Shown here: positions 25,636 to 37,430 of the stretch, in pieces | Layout: each line of letters opens with the position of its first letter | Position numbering within the stretch: position 1 is the first letter of the stretch | Assembly: GCF_900496995.4 (NCBI RefSeq) | Contig: NW_024470383.1 | Location: forward strand, 307,501 to 371,500 | Direction: 5' to 3' | DNA: 64,000 nucleotides | From: Aquila chrysaetos chrysaetos | Lineage: Eukaryota > Chordata > Aves > Accipitriformes > Accipitridae | Program-made: the position numbers and the translations under genes | Notes under the pieces: generated by a model | Database searches by the model: none | Seen by the model: only the letters and a program-made list of their open reading frames with translations | Told to the model about the DNA's origin: nothing

Positions 25636-25708
25636 CAGGGTGTCGCACGCTCGGTCCCACGTTTGCCTCACACGCAAAAGGTCCTTGGCTCCAAACCGGG
25701 CAGAAACA
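25636..25708 (+). pseudogene. decayed tRNA-Val(CAC), unit 1
   Basis: On the plus strand, the 3' two-thirds read as a worn tRNA-Val(CAC). GCCTCACACGC is kept around the anticodon, AAAGGTCC follows, and the end is AACCGGGCAGAAACA. The B-box is mutated (GGCTCCAAAC instead of GGTTCGAAAC) and the 5' third is barely recognisable, so it should not be transcribed as a tRNA. The 5' limit is set by length only. Confidence 0.75.
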
Positions 25709-25967
25709 GCCTCATCTTTTTCCTGGAAATCACTCAAAAACCCCGAGCCCCTTGCTTCTGCTGCCCCGTCCAGAGACAACACGTTGGTGCCTTGATCAGG
25801 CGTTTCACCTGATTTGGTCTTGGGCTGGGTTTCTCCATGAGAAAGCCCAAGAGGAAGAGAAGGGGTCGGTTCTGTTGCTGAATATTACTGCCTTTTTTTG
25901 CAAGAACCAACGCATTTATACGCATATTATACACGTAGATATATTTAAAGTTGTGCGTATAGGTGTG

Positions 25968-26810
25968 TGCAGGAGGTAGAAATAAACGGATGCCTGTAAA
26001 GTTGAAAGCAGACGACGTTTATTGCTGAAACACACACATATTTATAATCACATATTCTGCAAAGTCACTGTACATGCGCATAAACATAAGACATAATTGG
26101 TTATATCAACTCTGTACACGCGCATAAGCATAGGACATAATTGGTTATACCTACTAAAACATGCGAAACTTGTCTCAGTCCAATTGGTCAAGATAAACTT
26201 CCAAATTGACGTTCTTTGTGCCAAGTTCCCTTTATCGTGGAATGCGCACCTGTGTTCTTCTAATTGGCATCTTTCTTTTTTTGTCTTCTTGTTTATCCTG
26301 TTCAAGGTCTTCTAAAGGCGTCTGGAATGCTCTTGCAACTGTTAGTTAAGCATGTGTCCACAATTCCCCCTTTTTTGTTTTTTGTCAATTAACACCTACT
26401 GTATTGCCCTTTGCAAAGATCTATGAACACAAGTAATTAAACACGGTACAAGCAACATTATACCTCATTATATACATAAGAATAAATAAAACCCCCGATT
26501 TTAACAAAGATACAAACCAACTCCTAAGTCCCCATCCCACAGCTAAATGCTCTAAACCGAAATGACAGCTTTCTTAATTGCGTTAAAACTCTTGCAGCTC
26601 CTTCTTGCCTCTGCAGTTCTGTTATCTTGTTTATTAATTGCTCCACTGTCCAAGTTCCTCATGTCCGTTGTTTTTCTGGTGGTTCAAAGTCCGTTCATAC
26701 TGCAGCTGTCACGTACTCCGGCCCACTCATGCTAACTGCGGCCTACTTCTGCTAACTCTAAATAATCAGGCTCAAAGAAATGTCCCCCATTGTCCATGAA
26801 ATCTCCCACA
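25968..26810 (-). mobile_element. retroviral fossil (avian endogenous retrovirus 3' end), unit 1
   Basis: Read on the minus strand, a polypurine tract (AAAAAAGGGGGAATT) is followed by an LTR-like stretch from about 26362 (TGTGG) to 25968 (CA) containing AATAAA at 26018-26023. About 448 bp of internal-looking sequence lies on the other side of the tract. GGTGTG flanks both ends (25962-25967 and 26811-26816), like a 6-bp target duplication. It is broken: only one LTR and no coding capacity were recognised. The family is tentative (ERV with 6-bp duplications, class II-like). Age cannot be judged without paired LTRs. Confidence 0.6.
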
Positions 26811-26984
26811 GGTGTGCATGGTGGTATAGAAAATTCAGGTTTTGAGAGCGGGGACGTCCCTTGTCGCCTTTAGTTTTCCAGGCGTGCTGCTCTGGGTTTG
26901 GAAGCGGTGTGCTGCTGAAGGGTGTGAAGGAGTGAAAAATGAAGGAGATGCTTTGAAAGCACCCCAAAAGGCCCCCAAAACCCG

Positions 26985-27057
26985 TGTTTCTGCCTGGTTT
27001 CGAACCAGGGACCTTTCGCGTGTTAGGCGAACGTGATAACCACTACACTACAGAAAC
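26985..27057 (-). tRNA. tRNA-Val(AAC), array copy 2
   Basis: Same sequence as the copy at 24727-24799; anticodon AAC. Confidence 0.95.
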
Positions 27058-27594
27058 CTGGAAAAGGTCCTCCTGGGGGTCCTATTTCTGGAAATGCAGA
27101 ACAAAAAGGTGGTTTCACTGAGTTCTCCCCATTCCCAGGGATCCTCCCCACACCCGTTTGCCCTTTTTTTCCTCCTTCTCACTCTCCTTTTTTTCCCCTC
27201 ATCTGCCGGGAACAACAAACACAAAAACTTCTCCCTTGCCCCTCGCCCAACACCCATACGGGCCACCCTTCTTCATGAGCTCTTGAGGGTGCTCAAAGCA
27301 ATGCACACGGCCAAGGGAAAACCAACACGTGTGCTGCTTCTGACAGACAGAGGGAATTCCCCACTTCAAGATCATTTGAAGGGACGGAACGCACCACGAA
27401 GACGCCTTCCCCAGGGATACTCCAGAGAGGACTAGGAGTCTCCAGACATCGCTTTGCAAGGGGCAGGGCCAAGGTCCCTTCTCCGGCTGGCCACACCAGA
27501 GCTAAATGACACGCGGGTGTCATCGTCCTCGCACACAACGTCCCAACTCCCTTAATAGTTGCAAGGCAGGGAGGGAAAAACCGTAAAAAAGGGC

Positions 27595-27667
27595 TGTTTC
27601 TGCCTGGTTTCGAACCAGGGACCTTTCGCGTGTGAGGCGAACGTGATAACCACTACACTACAGAAAC
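27595..27667 (-). tRNA. tRNA-Val(CAC), array copy 2
   Basis: Same sequence as the copy at 25338-25410. The spacer before it has one T fewer than in other units, near 27376. Confidence 0.95.
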
Positions 27668-27892
27668 GGGGTGAACTGGGGGTTTTGCACCCTGTCTGGA
27701 ATGGGGTGGACCCCCTTTCCCTCGCTGGGTGCTCCCAAGCACCCCAAGCCCCTCTAGGAAATGCACTCCTCTCCCACGTTGCTCCCCTCAGCCCAGACCC
27801 CAAAACCGCTTCGGTTTAGACCATTTGCTCTGCCTGTTGCTCTCCACTTTGTGGAGCATCACCCCAAAGCACGGAGCTGCCCCGCTGCCTGC

Positions 27893-27965
27893 CAGGGTGT
27901 CGCACGCTCGGTCCCACGTTTGCCTCACACGCAAAAGGTCCTTGGCTCCAAACCGGGCAGAAACA
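27893..27965 (+). pseudogene. decayed tRNA-Val(CAC), unit 2
   Basis: Same relic as in unit 1, 298 bp past the start of tRNA-Val(CAC). Confidence 0.75.
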
Positions 27966-28224
27966 GCCTCATCTTTTTCCTGGAAATCACTCAAAAACCC
28001 CGAGCCCCTTGCTTCTGCTGCCCCGTCCAGAGACAACACGTTGGTGCCTTGATCAGGCGTTTCACCTGATTTGGTCTTGGGCTGGGTTTCTCCATGAGAA
28101 AGCCCAAGAGGAAGAGAAGGGGTCGGTTCTGTTGCTGAATATTACTGCCTTTTTTTGCAAGAACCAACGCATTTATACGCATATTATACACGTAGATATA
28201 TTTAAAGTTGTGCGTATAGGTGTG

Positions 28225-29069
28225 TGCAGGAGGTAGAAATAAACGGATGCCTGTAAAGTTGAAAGCAGACGACGTTTATTGCTGAAACACACACATATTT
28301 ATAATCACATATTCTGCAAAGTCACTGTACATGCGCATAAACATAAGACATAATTGGTTATATCAACTCTGTACACGCGCATAAGCATAGGACATAATTG
28401 GTTATACCTACTAAAACATGCGAAACTTGTCTCAGTCCAATTGGTCAAGATAAACTTCCAAATTGACGTTCTTTGTGCCAAGTTCCCTTTATCGTGGAAT
28501 GCGCACCTGTGTTCTTCTAATTGGCATCTTTCTTTTTTTGTCTTCTTGTTTATCCTGTTCAAGGTCTTCTAAAGGCGTCTGGAATGCTCTTGCAACTGTT
28601 AGTTAAGCATGTGTCCACAATTCCCCCTTTTTTGTTTTTTGTCAATTAACACCTACTGTATTGCCCTTTGCAAAGATCTATGAACACAAGTAATTAAACA
28701 CGGTACAAGCAACATTATACCTCATTATATACATAAGAATAAATAAAACCCCCGATTTTTAACAAAGATACAAACCAACTCCTAAGTCCCCATCCCACAG
28801 CTAAATGCTCTAAACCGAAATGACAGCTTTCTTAATTGCGTTAAAAACTCTTGCAGCTCCTTCTTGCCTCTGCAGTTCTGTTATCTTGTTTATTAATTGC
28901 TCCACTGTCCAAGTTCCTCATGTCCGTTGTTTTTCTGGTGGTTCAAAGTCCGTTCATACTGCAGCTGTCACGTACTCCGGCCCACTCATGCTAACTGCGG
29001 CCTACTTCTGCTAACTCTAAATAATCAGGCTCAAAGAAATGTCCCCCATTGTCCATGAAATCTCCCACA
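28225..29069 (-). mobile_element. retroviral fossil, unit 2
   Basis: Copy of the unit 1 fossil with the same GGTGTG flanks; broken. Confidence 0.6.
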
Positions 29070-29243
29070 GGTGTGCATGGTGGTATAGAAAATTCAGGTT
29101 TTGAGAGCGGGGACGTCCCTTGTCGCCTTTAGTTTTCCAGGCGTGCTGCTCTGGGTTTGGAAGCGGTGTGCTGCTGAAGGGTGTGAAGGAGTGAAAAATG
29201 AAGGAGATGCTTTGAAAGCACCCCAAAAGGCCCCCAAAACCCG

Positions 29244-29316
29244 TGTTTCTGCCTGGTTTCGAACCAGGGACCTTTCGCGTGTTAGGCGAACGTGATAACC
29301 ACTACACTACAGAAAC
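29244..29316 (-). tRNA. tRNA-Val(AAC), array copy 3
   Basis: Same sequence as array copy 1 (AAC). Confidence 0.95.
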
Positions 29317-29854
29317 CTGGAAAAGGTCCTCCTGGGGGTCCTATTTCTGGAAATGCAGAACAAAAAGGTGGTTTCACTGAGTTCTCCCCATTCCCAGGGA
29401 TCCTCCCCACACCCGTTTGCCCTTTTTTTCCTCCTTCTCACTCTCCTTTTTTTCCCCTCATCTGCCGGGAACAACAAACACAAAAACTTCTCCCTTGCCC
29501 CTCGCCCAACACCCATACGGGCCACCCTTCTTCATGAGCTCTTGAGGGTGCTCAAAGCAATGCACACGACCAAGGGAAAACCAACACGTGTGCTGCTTCT
29601 GACAGACAGAGGGAATTCCCCACTTCAAGATCATTTTGAAGGGACGGAACGCACCACGAAGACGCCTTCCCCAGGGATACTCCAGAGAGGACTAGGAGTC
29701 TCCAGACATCGCTTTGCAAGGGGCAGGGCCAAGGTCCCTTCTCCGGCTGGCCACACCAGAGCTAAATGACACGCGGGTGTCATCGTCCTCGCACACAACG
29801 TCCCAACTCCCTTAATAGTTGCAAGGCAGGGAGGGAAAAACCGTAAAAAAGGGC

Positions 29855-29927
29855 TGTTTCTGCCTGGTTTCGAACCAGGGACCTTTCGCGTGTGAGGCGA
29901 ACGTGATAACCACTACACTACAGAAAC
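29855..29927 (-). tRNA. tRNA-Val(CAC), array copy 3
   Basis: Same sequence as array copy 1 (CAC). Confidence 0.95.
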
Positions 29928-30152
29928 GGGGTGAACTGGGGGTTTTGCACCCTGTCTGGAATGGGGTGGACCCCCTTTCCCTCGCTGGGTGCTCCCAAGC
30001 ACCCCAAGCCCCTCTAGGAAATGCACTCCTCTCCCACGTTGCTCCCCTCAGCCCAGACCCCAAAACCGCTTCGGTTTAGACCATTTGCTCTGCCTGTTGC
30101 TCTCCACTTTGTGGAGCATCACCCCAAAGCACGGAGCTGCCCCGCTGCCTGC

Positions 30153-30225
30153 CAGGGTGTCGCACGCTCGGTCCCACGTTTGCCTCACACGCAAAAGGTC
30201 CTTGGCTCCAAACCGGGCAGAAACA
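30153..30225 (+). pseudogene. decayed tRNA-Val(CAC), unit 3
   Basis: Same relic as in unit 1. Confidence 0.75.
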
Positions 30226-30485
30226 GCCTCATCTTTTTCCTGGAAATCACTCAAAAACCCCGAGCCCCTTGCTTCTGCTGCCCCGTCCAGAGACAACACG
30301 TTGGTGCCTTGATCAGGCGTTTCACCTGATTTGGTCTTGGGCTGGGTTTCTCCATGAGAAAGCCCAAGAGGAAGAGAAGGGGTCGGTTCTGTTGCTGAAT
30401 ATTACTGCCTTTTTTTTGCAAGAACCAACGCATTTATACGCATATTATACACGTAGATATATTTAAAGTTGTGCGTATAGGTGTG

Positions 30486-31329
30486 TGCAGGAGGTAGAAA
30501 TAAACGGATGCCTGTAAAGTTGAAAGCAGACGACGTTTATTGCTGAAACACACACATATTTATAATCACATATTCTGCAAAGTCACTGTACATGCGCATA
30601 AACATAAGACATAATTGGTTATATCAACTCTGTACACGCGCATAAGCATAGGACATAATTGGTTATACCTACTAAAACATGCGAAACTTGTCTCAGTCCA
30701 ATTGGTCAAGATAAACTTCCAAATTGACGTTCTTTGTGCCAAGTTCCCTTTATCGTGGAATGCGCACCTGTGTTCTTCTAATTGGCATCTTTCTTTTTTT
30801 GTCTTCTTGTTTATTCTGTTCAAGGTCTTCTAAAGGCGTCTGGAATGCTCTTGCAACTGTTAGTTAAGCATGTGTCCACAATTCCCCCTTTTTTGTTTTT
30901 TGTCAATTAACACCTACTGTATTGCCCTTTGCAAAGATCTATGAACACAAGTAATTAAACACGGTACAAGCAACATTATACCTCATTATATACATAAGAA
31001 TAAATAAAACCCCCGATTTTTAACAAAGATACAAACCAACTCCTAAGTCCCCATCCCACAGCTAAATGCTCTAAACCGAAATGACAGCTTTCTTAATTGC
31101 GTTAAAACTCTTGCAGCTCCTTCTTGCCTCTGCAGTTCTGTTATCTTGTTTATTAATTGCTCCACTGTCCAAGTTCCTCATGTCCGTTGTTTTTCTGGTG
31201 GTTCAAAGTCCGTTCATACTGCAGCTGTCACGTACTCCGGCCCACTCATGCTAACTGCGGCCTACTTCTGCTAACTCTAAATAATCAGGCTCAAAGAAAT
31301 GTCCCCCATTGTCCATGAAATCTCCCACA
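30486..31329 (-). mobile_element. retroviral fossil, unit 3
   Basis: Copy of the unit 1 fossil with GGTGTG flanks; broken. Confidence 0.6.
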
Positions 31330-31503
31330 GGTGTGCATGGTGGTATAGAAAATTCAGGTTTTGAGAGCGGGGACGTCCCTTGTCGCCTTTAGTTTTCCAG
31401 GCGTGCTGCTCTGGGTTTGGAAGCGGTGTGCTGCTGAAGGGTGTGAAGGAGTGAAAAATGAAGGAGATGCTTTGAAAGCACCCCAAAAGGCCCCCAAAAC
31501 CCG

Positions 31504-31576
31504 TGTTTCTGCCTGGTTTCGAACCAGGGACCTTTCGCGTGTTAGGCGAACGTGATAACCACTACACTACAGAAAC
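31504..31576 (-). tRNA. tRNA-Val(AAC), array copy 4
   Basis: Same sequence as array copy 1 (AAC). Confidence 0.95.
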
Positions 31577-32114
31577 CTGGAAAAGGTCCTCCTGGGGGTC
31601 CTATTTCTGGAAATGCAGAACAAAAAGGTGGTTTCACTGAGTTCTCCCCATTCCCAGGGATCCTCCCCACACCCGTTTGCCCTTTTTTTCCTCCTTCTCA
31701 CTCTCCTTTTTTTCCCCTCATCTGCCGGGAACAACAAACACAAAAACTTCTCCCTTGCCCCTCGCCCAACACCCATACGGGCCACCCTTCTTCATGAGCT
31801 CTTGAGGGTGCTCAAAGCAATGCACACGACCAAGGGAAAACCAACACGTGTGCTGCTTCTGACAGACAGAGGGAATTCCCCACTTCAAGATCATTTTGAA
31901 GGGACGGAACGCACCACGAAGACGCCTTCCCCAGGGATACTCCAGAGAGGACTAGGAGTCTCCAGACATCGCTTTGCAAGGGGCAGGGCCAAGGTCCCTT
32001 CTCCGGCTGGCCACACCAGAGCTAAATGACACGCGGGTGTCATCGTCCTCGCACACAACGTCCCAACTCCCTTAATAGTTGCAAGGCAGGGAGGGAAAAA
32101 CCGTAAAAAAGGGC

Positions 32115-32187
32115 TGTTTCTGCCTGGTTTCGAACCAGGGACCTTTCGCGTGTGAGGCGAACGTGATAACCACTACACTACAGAAAC
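32115..32187 (-). tRNA. tRNA-Val(CAC), array copy 4
   Basis: Same sequence as array copy 1 (CAC). Confidence 0.95.
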
Positions 32188-32412
32188 GGGGTGAACTGGG
32201 GGTTTTGCACCCTGTCTGGAATGGGGTGGACCCCCTTTCCCTCGCTGGGTGCTCCCAAGCACCCCAAGCCCCTCTAGGAAATGCACTCCTCTCCCACGTT
32301 GCTCCCCTCAGCCCAGACCCCAAAACCGCTTCGGTTTAGACCATTTGCTCTGCCTGTTGCTCTCCACTTTGTGGAGCATCACCCCAAAGCACGGAGCTGC
32401 CCCGCTGCCTGC

Positions 32413-32485
32413 CAGGGTGTCGCACGCTCGGTCCCACGTTTGCCTCACACGCAAAAGGTCCTTGGCTCCAAACCGGGCAGAAACA
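32413..32485 (+). pseudogene. decayed tRNA-Val(CAC), unit 4
   Basis: Same relic as in unit 1. Confidence 0.75.
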
Positions 32486-32744
32486 GCCTCATCTTTTTCC
32501 TGGAAATCACTCAAAAACCCCGAGCCCCTTGCTTCTGCTGCCCCGTCCAGAGACAACACGTTGGTGCCTTGATCAGGCGTTTCACCTGATTTGGTCTTGG
32601 GCTGGGTTTCTCCATGAGAAAGCCCAAGAGGAAGAGAAGGGGTCGGTTCTGTTGCTGAATATTACTGCCTTTTTTTGCAAGAACCAACGCATTTATACGC
32701 ATATTATACACGTAGATATATTTAAAGTTGTGCGTATAGGTGTG

Positions 32745-33588
32745 TGCAGGAGGTAGAAATAAACGGATGCCTGTAAAGTTGAAAGCAGACGACGTTTATT
32801 GCTGAAACACACACATATTTATAATCACATATTCTGCAAAGTCACTGTACATGCGCATAAACATAAGACATAATTGGTTATATCAACTCTGTACACGCGC
32901 ATAAGCATAGGACATAATTGGTTATACCTACTAAAACATGCGAAACTTGTCTCAGTCCAATTGGTCAAGATAAACTTCCAAATTGACGTTCTTTGTGCCA
33001 AGTTCCCTTTATCGTGGAATGCGCACCTGTGTTCTTCTAATTGGCATCTTTCTTTTTTTGTCTTCTTGTTTATCCTGTTCAAGGTCTTCTAAAGGCGTCT
33101 GGAATGCTCTTGCAACTGTTAGTTAAGCATGTGTCCACAATTCCCCCTTTTTTGTTTTTTGTCAATTAACACCTACTGTATTGCCCTTTGCAAAGATCTA
33201 TGAACACAAGTAATTAAACACGGTACAAGCAACATTATACCTCATTATATACATAAGAATAAATAAAACCCCCGATTTTTAACAAAGATACAAACCAACT
33301 CCTAAGTCCCCATCCCACAGCTAAATGCTCTAAACCGAAATGACAGCTTTCTTAATTGCGTTAAAACTCTTGCAGCTCCTTCTTGCCTCTGCAGTTCTGT
33401 TATCTTGTTTATTAATTGCTCCACTGTCCAAGTTCCTCATGTCCGTTGTTTTTCTGGTGGTTCAAAGTCCGTTCATACTGCAGCTGTCACGTACTCCGGC
33501 CCACTCATGCTAACTGCGGCCTACTTCTGCTAACTCTAAATAATCAGGCTCAAAGAAATGTCCCCCATTGTCCATGAAATCTCCCACA
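32745..33588 (-). mobile_element. retroviral fossil, unit 4
   Basis: Copy of the unit 1 fossil with GGTGTG flanks; broken. Confidence 0.6.
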
Positions 33589-33762
33589 GGTGTGCATGGT
33601 GGTATAGAAAATTCAGGTTTTGAGAGCGGGGACGTCCCTTGTCGCCTTTAGTTTTCCAGGCGTGCTGCTCTGGGTTTGGAAGCGGTGTGCTGCTGAAGGG
33701 TGTGAAGGAGTGAAAAATGAAGGAGATGCTTTGAAAGCACCCCAAAAGGCCCCCAAAACCCG

Positions 33763-33835
33763 TGTTTCTGCCTGGTTTCGAACCAGGGACCTTTCGCGTG
33801 TTAGGCGAACGTGATAACCACTACACTACAGAAAC
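33763..33835 (-). tRNA. tRNA-Val(AAC), array copy 5
   Basis: Same sequence as array copy 1 (AAC). Confidence 0.95.
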
Positions 33836-34373
33836 CTGGAAAAGGTCCTCCTGGGGGTCCTATTTCTGGAAATGCAGAACAAAAAGGTGGTTTCACTGAG
33901 TTCTCCCCATTCCCAGGGATCCTCCCCACACCCGTTTGCCCTTTTTTTCCTCCTTCTCACTCTCCTTTTTTTCCCCTCATCTGCCGGGAACAACAAACAC
34001 AAAAACTTCTCCCTTGCCCCTCGCCCAACACCCATACGGGCCACCCTTCTTCATGAGCTCTTGAGGGTGCTCAAAGCAATGCACACGGCCAAGGGAAAAC
34101 CAACACGTGTGCTGCTTCTGACAGACAGAGGGAATTCCCCACTTCAAGATCATTTTGAAGGGACGGAACGCACCACGAAGACGCCTTCCCCAGGGATACT
34201 CCAGAGAGGACTAGGAGTCTCCAGACATCGCTTTGCAAGGGGCAGGGCCAAGGTCCCTTCTCCGGCTGGCCACACCAGAGCTAAATGACACGCGGGTGTC
34301 ATCGTCCTCGCACACAACGTCCCAACTCCCTTAATAGTTGCAAGGCAGGGAGGGAAAAACCGTAAAAAAGTGC

Positions 34374-34446
34374 TGTTTCTGCCTGGTTTCGAACCAGGGA
34401 CCTTTCGCGTGTGAGGCGAACGTGATAACCACTACACTACAGAAAC
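34374..34446 (-). tRNA. tRNA-Val(CAC), array copy 5
   Basis: Same tRNA as array copy 1 (CAC). The 3' trailer carries a private change (GTGC instead of GGGC on the plus strand at 34370-34373) but keeps the T6 terminator. Confidence 0.95.
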
Positions 34447-34671
34447 GGGGTGAACTGGGGGTTTTGCACCCTGTCTGGAATGGGGTGGACCCCCTTTCCC
34501 TCGCTGGGTGCTCCCAAGCACCCCAAGCCCCTCTAGGAAATGCACTCCTCTCCCACGTTGCTCCCCTCAGCCCAGACCCCAAAACCGCTTCGGTTTAGAC
34601 CATTTGCTCTGCCTGTTGCTCTCCACTTTGTGGAGCATCACCCCAAAGCACGGAGCTGCCCCGCTGCCTGC

Positions 34672-34744
34672 CAGGGTGTCGCACGCTCGGTCCCACGTTT
34701 GCCTCACACGCAAAAGGTCCTTGGCTCCAAACCGGGCAGAAACA
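34672..34744 (+). pseudogene. decayed tRNA-Val(CAC), unit 5
   Basis: Same relic as in unit 1. Confidence 0.75.
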
Positions 34745-35003
34745 GCCTCATCTTTTTCCTGGAAATCACTCAAAAACCCCGAGCCCCTTGCTTCTGCTGC
34801 CCCGTCCAGAGACAACACGTTGGTGCCTTGATCAGGCGTTTCACCTGATTTGGTCTTGGGCTGGGTTTCTCCATGAGAAAGCCCAAGAGGAAGAGAAGGG
34901 GTCGGTTCTGTTGCTGAATATTACTGCCTTTTTTTGCAAGAACCAACGCATTTATACGCATATTATACACGTAGATATATTTAAAGTTGTGCGTATAGGT
35001 GTG

Positions 35004-35847
35004 TGCAGGAGGTAGAAATAAACGGATGCCTGTAAAGTTGAAAGCAGACGACGTTTATTGCTGAAACACACACATATTTATAATCACATATTCTGCAAAG
35101 TCACTGTACATGCGCATAAACATAAGACATAATTGGTTATATCAACTCTGTACACGCGCATAAGCATAGGACATAATTGGTTATACCTACTAAAACATGC
35201 GAAACTTGTCTCAGTCCAATTGGTCAAGATAAACTTCCAAATTGACGTTCTTTGTGCCAAGTTCCCTTTATCGTGGAATGCGCACCTGTGTTCTTCTAAT
35301 TGGCATCTTTCTTTTTTTGTCTTCTTGTTTATCCTGTTCAAGGTCTTCTAAAGGCGTCTGGAATGCTCTTGCAACTGTTAGTTAAGCATGTGTCCACAAT
35401 TCCCCCTTTTTTGTTTTTTGTCAATTAACACCTACTGTATTGCCCTTTGCAAAGATCTATGAACACAAGTAATTAAACACGGTACAAGCAACATTATACC
35501 TCATTATATACATAAGAATAAATAAAACCCCCGATTTTTAACAAAGATACAAACCAACTCCTAAGTCCCCATCCCACAGCTAAATGCTCTAAACCGAAAT
35601 GACAGCTTTCTTAATTGCGTTAAAACTCTTGCAGCTCCTTCTTGCCTCTGCAGTTCTGTTATCTTGTTTATTAATTGCTCCACTGTCCAAGTTCCTCATG
35701 TCCGTTGTTTTTCTGGTGGTTCAAAGTCCGTTCATACTGCAGCTGTCACGTACTCCGGCCCACTCATGCTAACTGCGGCCTACTTCTGCTAACTCTAAAT
35801 AATCAGGCTCAAAGAAATGTCCCCCATTGTCCATGAAATCTCCCACA
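35004..35847 (-). mobile_element. retroviral fossil, unit 5
   Basis: Copy of the unit 1 fossil with GGTGTG flanks; broken. This is the last copy; unit 6 lacks it. Confidence 0.6.
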
Positions 35848-36021
35848 GGTGTGCATGGTGGTATAGAAAATTCAGGTTTTGAGAGCGGGGACGTCCCTTG
35901 TCGCCTTTAGTTTTCCAGGCGTGCTGCTCTGGGTTTGGAAGCGGTGTGCTGCTGAAGGGTGTGAAGGAGTGAAAAATGAAGGAGATGCTTTGAAAGCACC
36001 CCAAAAGGCCCCCAAAACCCG

Positions 36022-36094
36022 TGTTTCTGCCTGGTTTCGAACCAGGGACCTTTCGCGTGTTAGGCGAACGTGATAACCACTACACTACAGAAAC
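36022..36094 (-). tRNA. tRNA-Val(AAC), array copy 6
   Basis: Same sequence as array copy 1 (AAC). Confidence 0.95.
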
Positions 36095-36632
36095 CTGGAA
36101 AAGGTCCTCCTGGGGGTCCTATTTCTGGAAATGCAGAACAAAAAGGTGGTTTCACTGAGTTCTCCCCATTCCCAGGGATCCTCCCCACACCCGTTTGCCC
36201 TTTTTTTCCTCCTTCTCACTCTCCTTTTTTTCCCCTCATCTGCCGGGAACAACAAACACAAAAACTTCTCCCTTGCCCCTCGCCCAACACCCATACGGGC
36301 CACCCTTCTTCATGAGCTCTTGAGGGTGCTCAAAGCAATGCACACGACCAAGGGAAAACCAACACGTGTGCTGCTTCTGACAGACAGAGGGAATTCCCCA
36401 CTTCAAGATCATTTTGAAGGGACGGAACGCACCACGAAGACGCCTTCCCCAGGGATACTCCAGAGAGGACTAGGAGTCTCCAGACATCGCTTTGCAAGGG
36501 GCAGGGCCAAGGTCCCTTCTCCGGCTGGCCACACCAGAGCTAAATGACACGCGGGTGTCATCGTCCTCGCACACAACGTCCCAACTCCCTTAATAGTTGC
36601 AAGGCAGGGAGGGAAAAACCGTAAAAAAGGGC

Positions 36633-36705
36633 TGTTTCTGCCTGGTTTCGAACCAGGGACCTTTCGCGTGTGAGGCGAACGTGATAACCACTACACTACA
36701 GAAAC
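36633..36705 (-). tRNA. tRNA-Val(CAC), array copy 6
   Basis: Same sequence as array copy 1 (CAC). Confidence 0.95.
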
Positions 36706-36930
36706 GGGGTGAACTGGGGGTTTTGCACCCTGTCTGGAATGGGGTGGACCCCCTTTCCCTCGCTGGGTGCTCCCAAGCACCCCAAGCCCCTCTAGGAAAT
36801 GCACTCCTCTCCCACGTTGCTCCCCTCAGCCCAGACCCCAAAACCGCTTCGGTTTAGACCATTTGCTCTGCCTGTTGCTCTCCACTTTGTGGAGCATCAC
36901 CCCAAAGCACGGAGCTGCCCCGCTGCCTGC

Positions 36931-37003
36931 CAGGGTGTCGCACGCTCGGTCCCACGTTTGCCTCACACGCAAAAGGTCCTTGGCTCCAAACCGGGCAGAA
37001 ACA
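36931..37003 (+). pseudogene. decayed tRNA-Val(CAC), unit 6
   Basis: Same relic as in unit 1. Confidence 0.75.
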
Positions 37004-37256
37004 GCCTCATCTTTTTCCTGGAAATCACTCAAAAACCCCGAGCCCCTTGCTTCTGCTGCCCCGTCCAGAGACAACACGTTGGTGCCTTGATCAGGCGTTT
37101 CACCTGATTTGGTCTTGGGCTGGGTTTCTCCATGAGAAAGCCCAAGAGGAAGAGAAGGGGTCGGTTCTGTTGCTGAATATTACTGCCTTTTTTTGCAAGA
37201 ACCAACGCATTTATACGCATATTATACACGTAGATATATTTAAAGTTGTGCGTATA

Positions 37257-37262
37257 GGTGTG
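37257..37262. other. fossil-free junction in unit 6
   Basis: The single GGTGTG here joins GTATA on the left directly to CATGGTGG on the right. In units 1-5 these two sides are separated by the fossil plus a second GGTGTG, 849-851 bp in all. Confidence 0.9.
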
Positions 37263-37430
37263 CATGGTGGTATAGAAAATTCAGGTTTTGAGAGCGGGGA
37301 CGTCCCTTGTCGCCTTTAGTTTTCCAGGCGTGCTGCTCTGGGTTTGGAAGCGGTGTGCTGCTGAAGGGTGTGAAGGAGTGAAAAATGAAGGAGATGCTTT
37401 GAAAGCACCCCAAAAGGCCCCCAAAACCCG

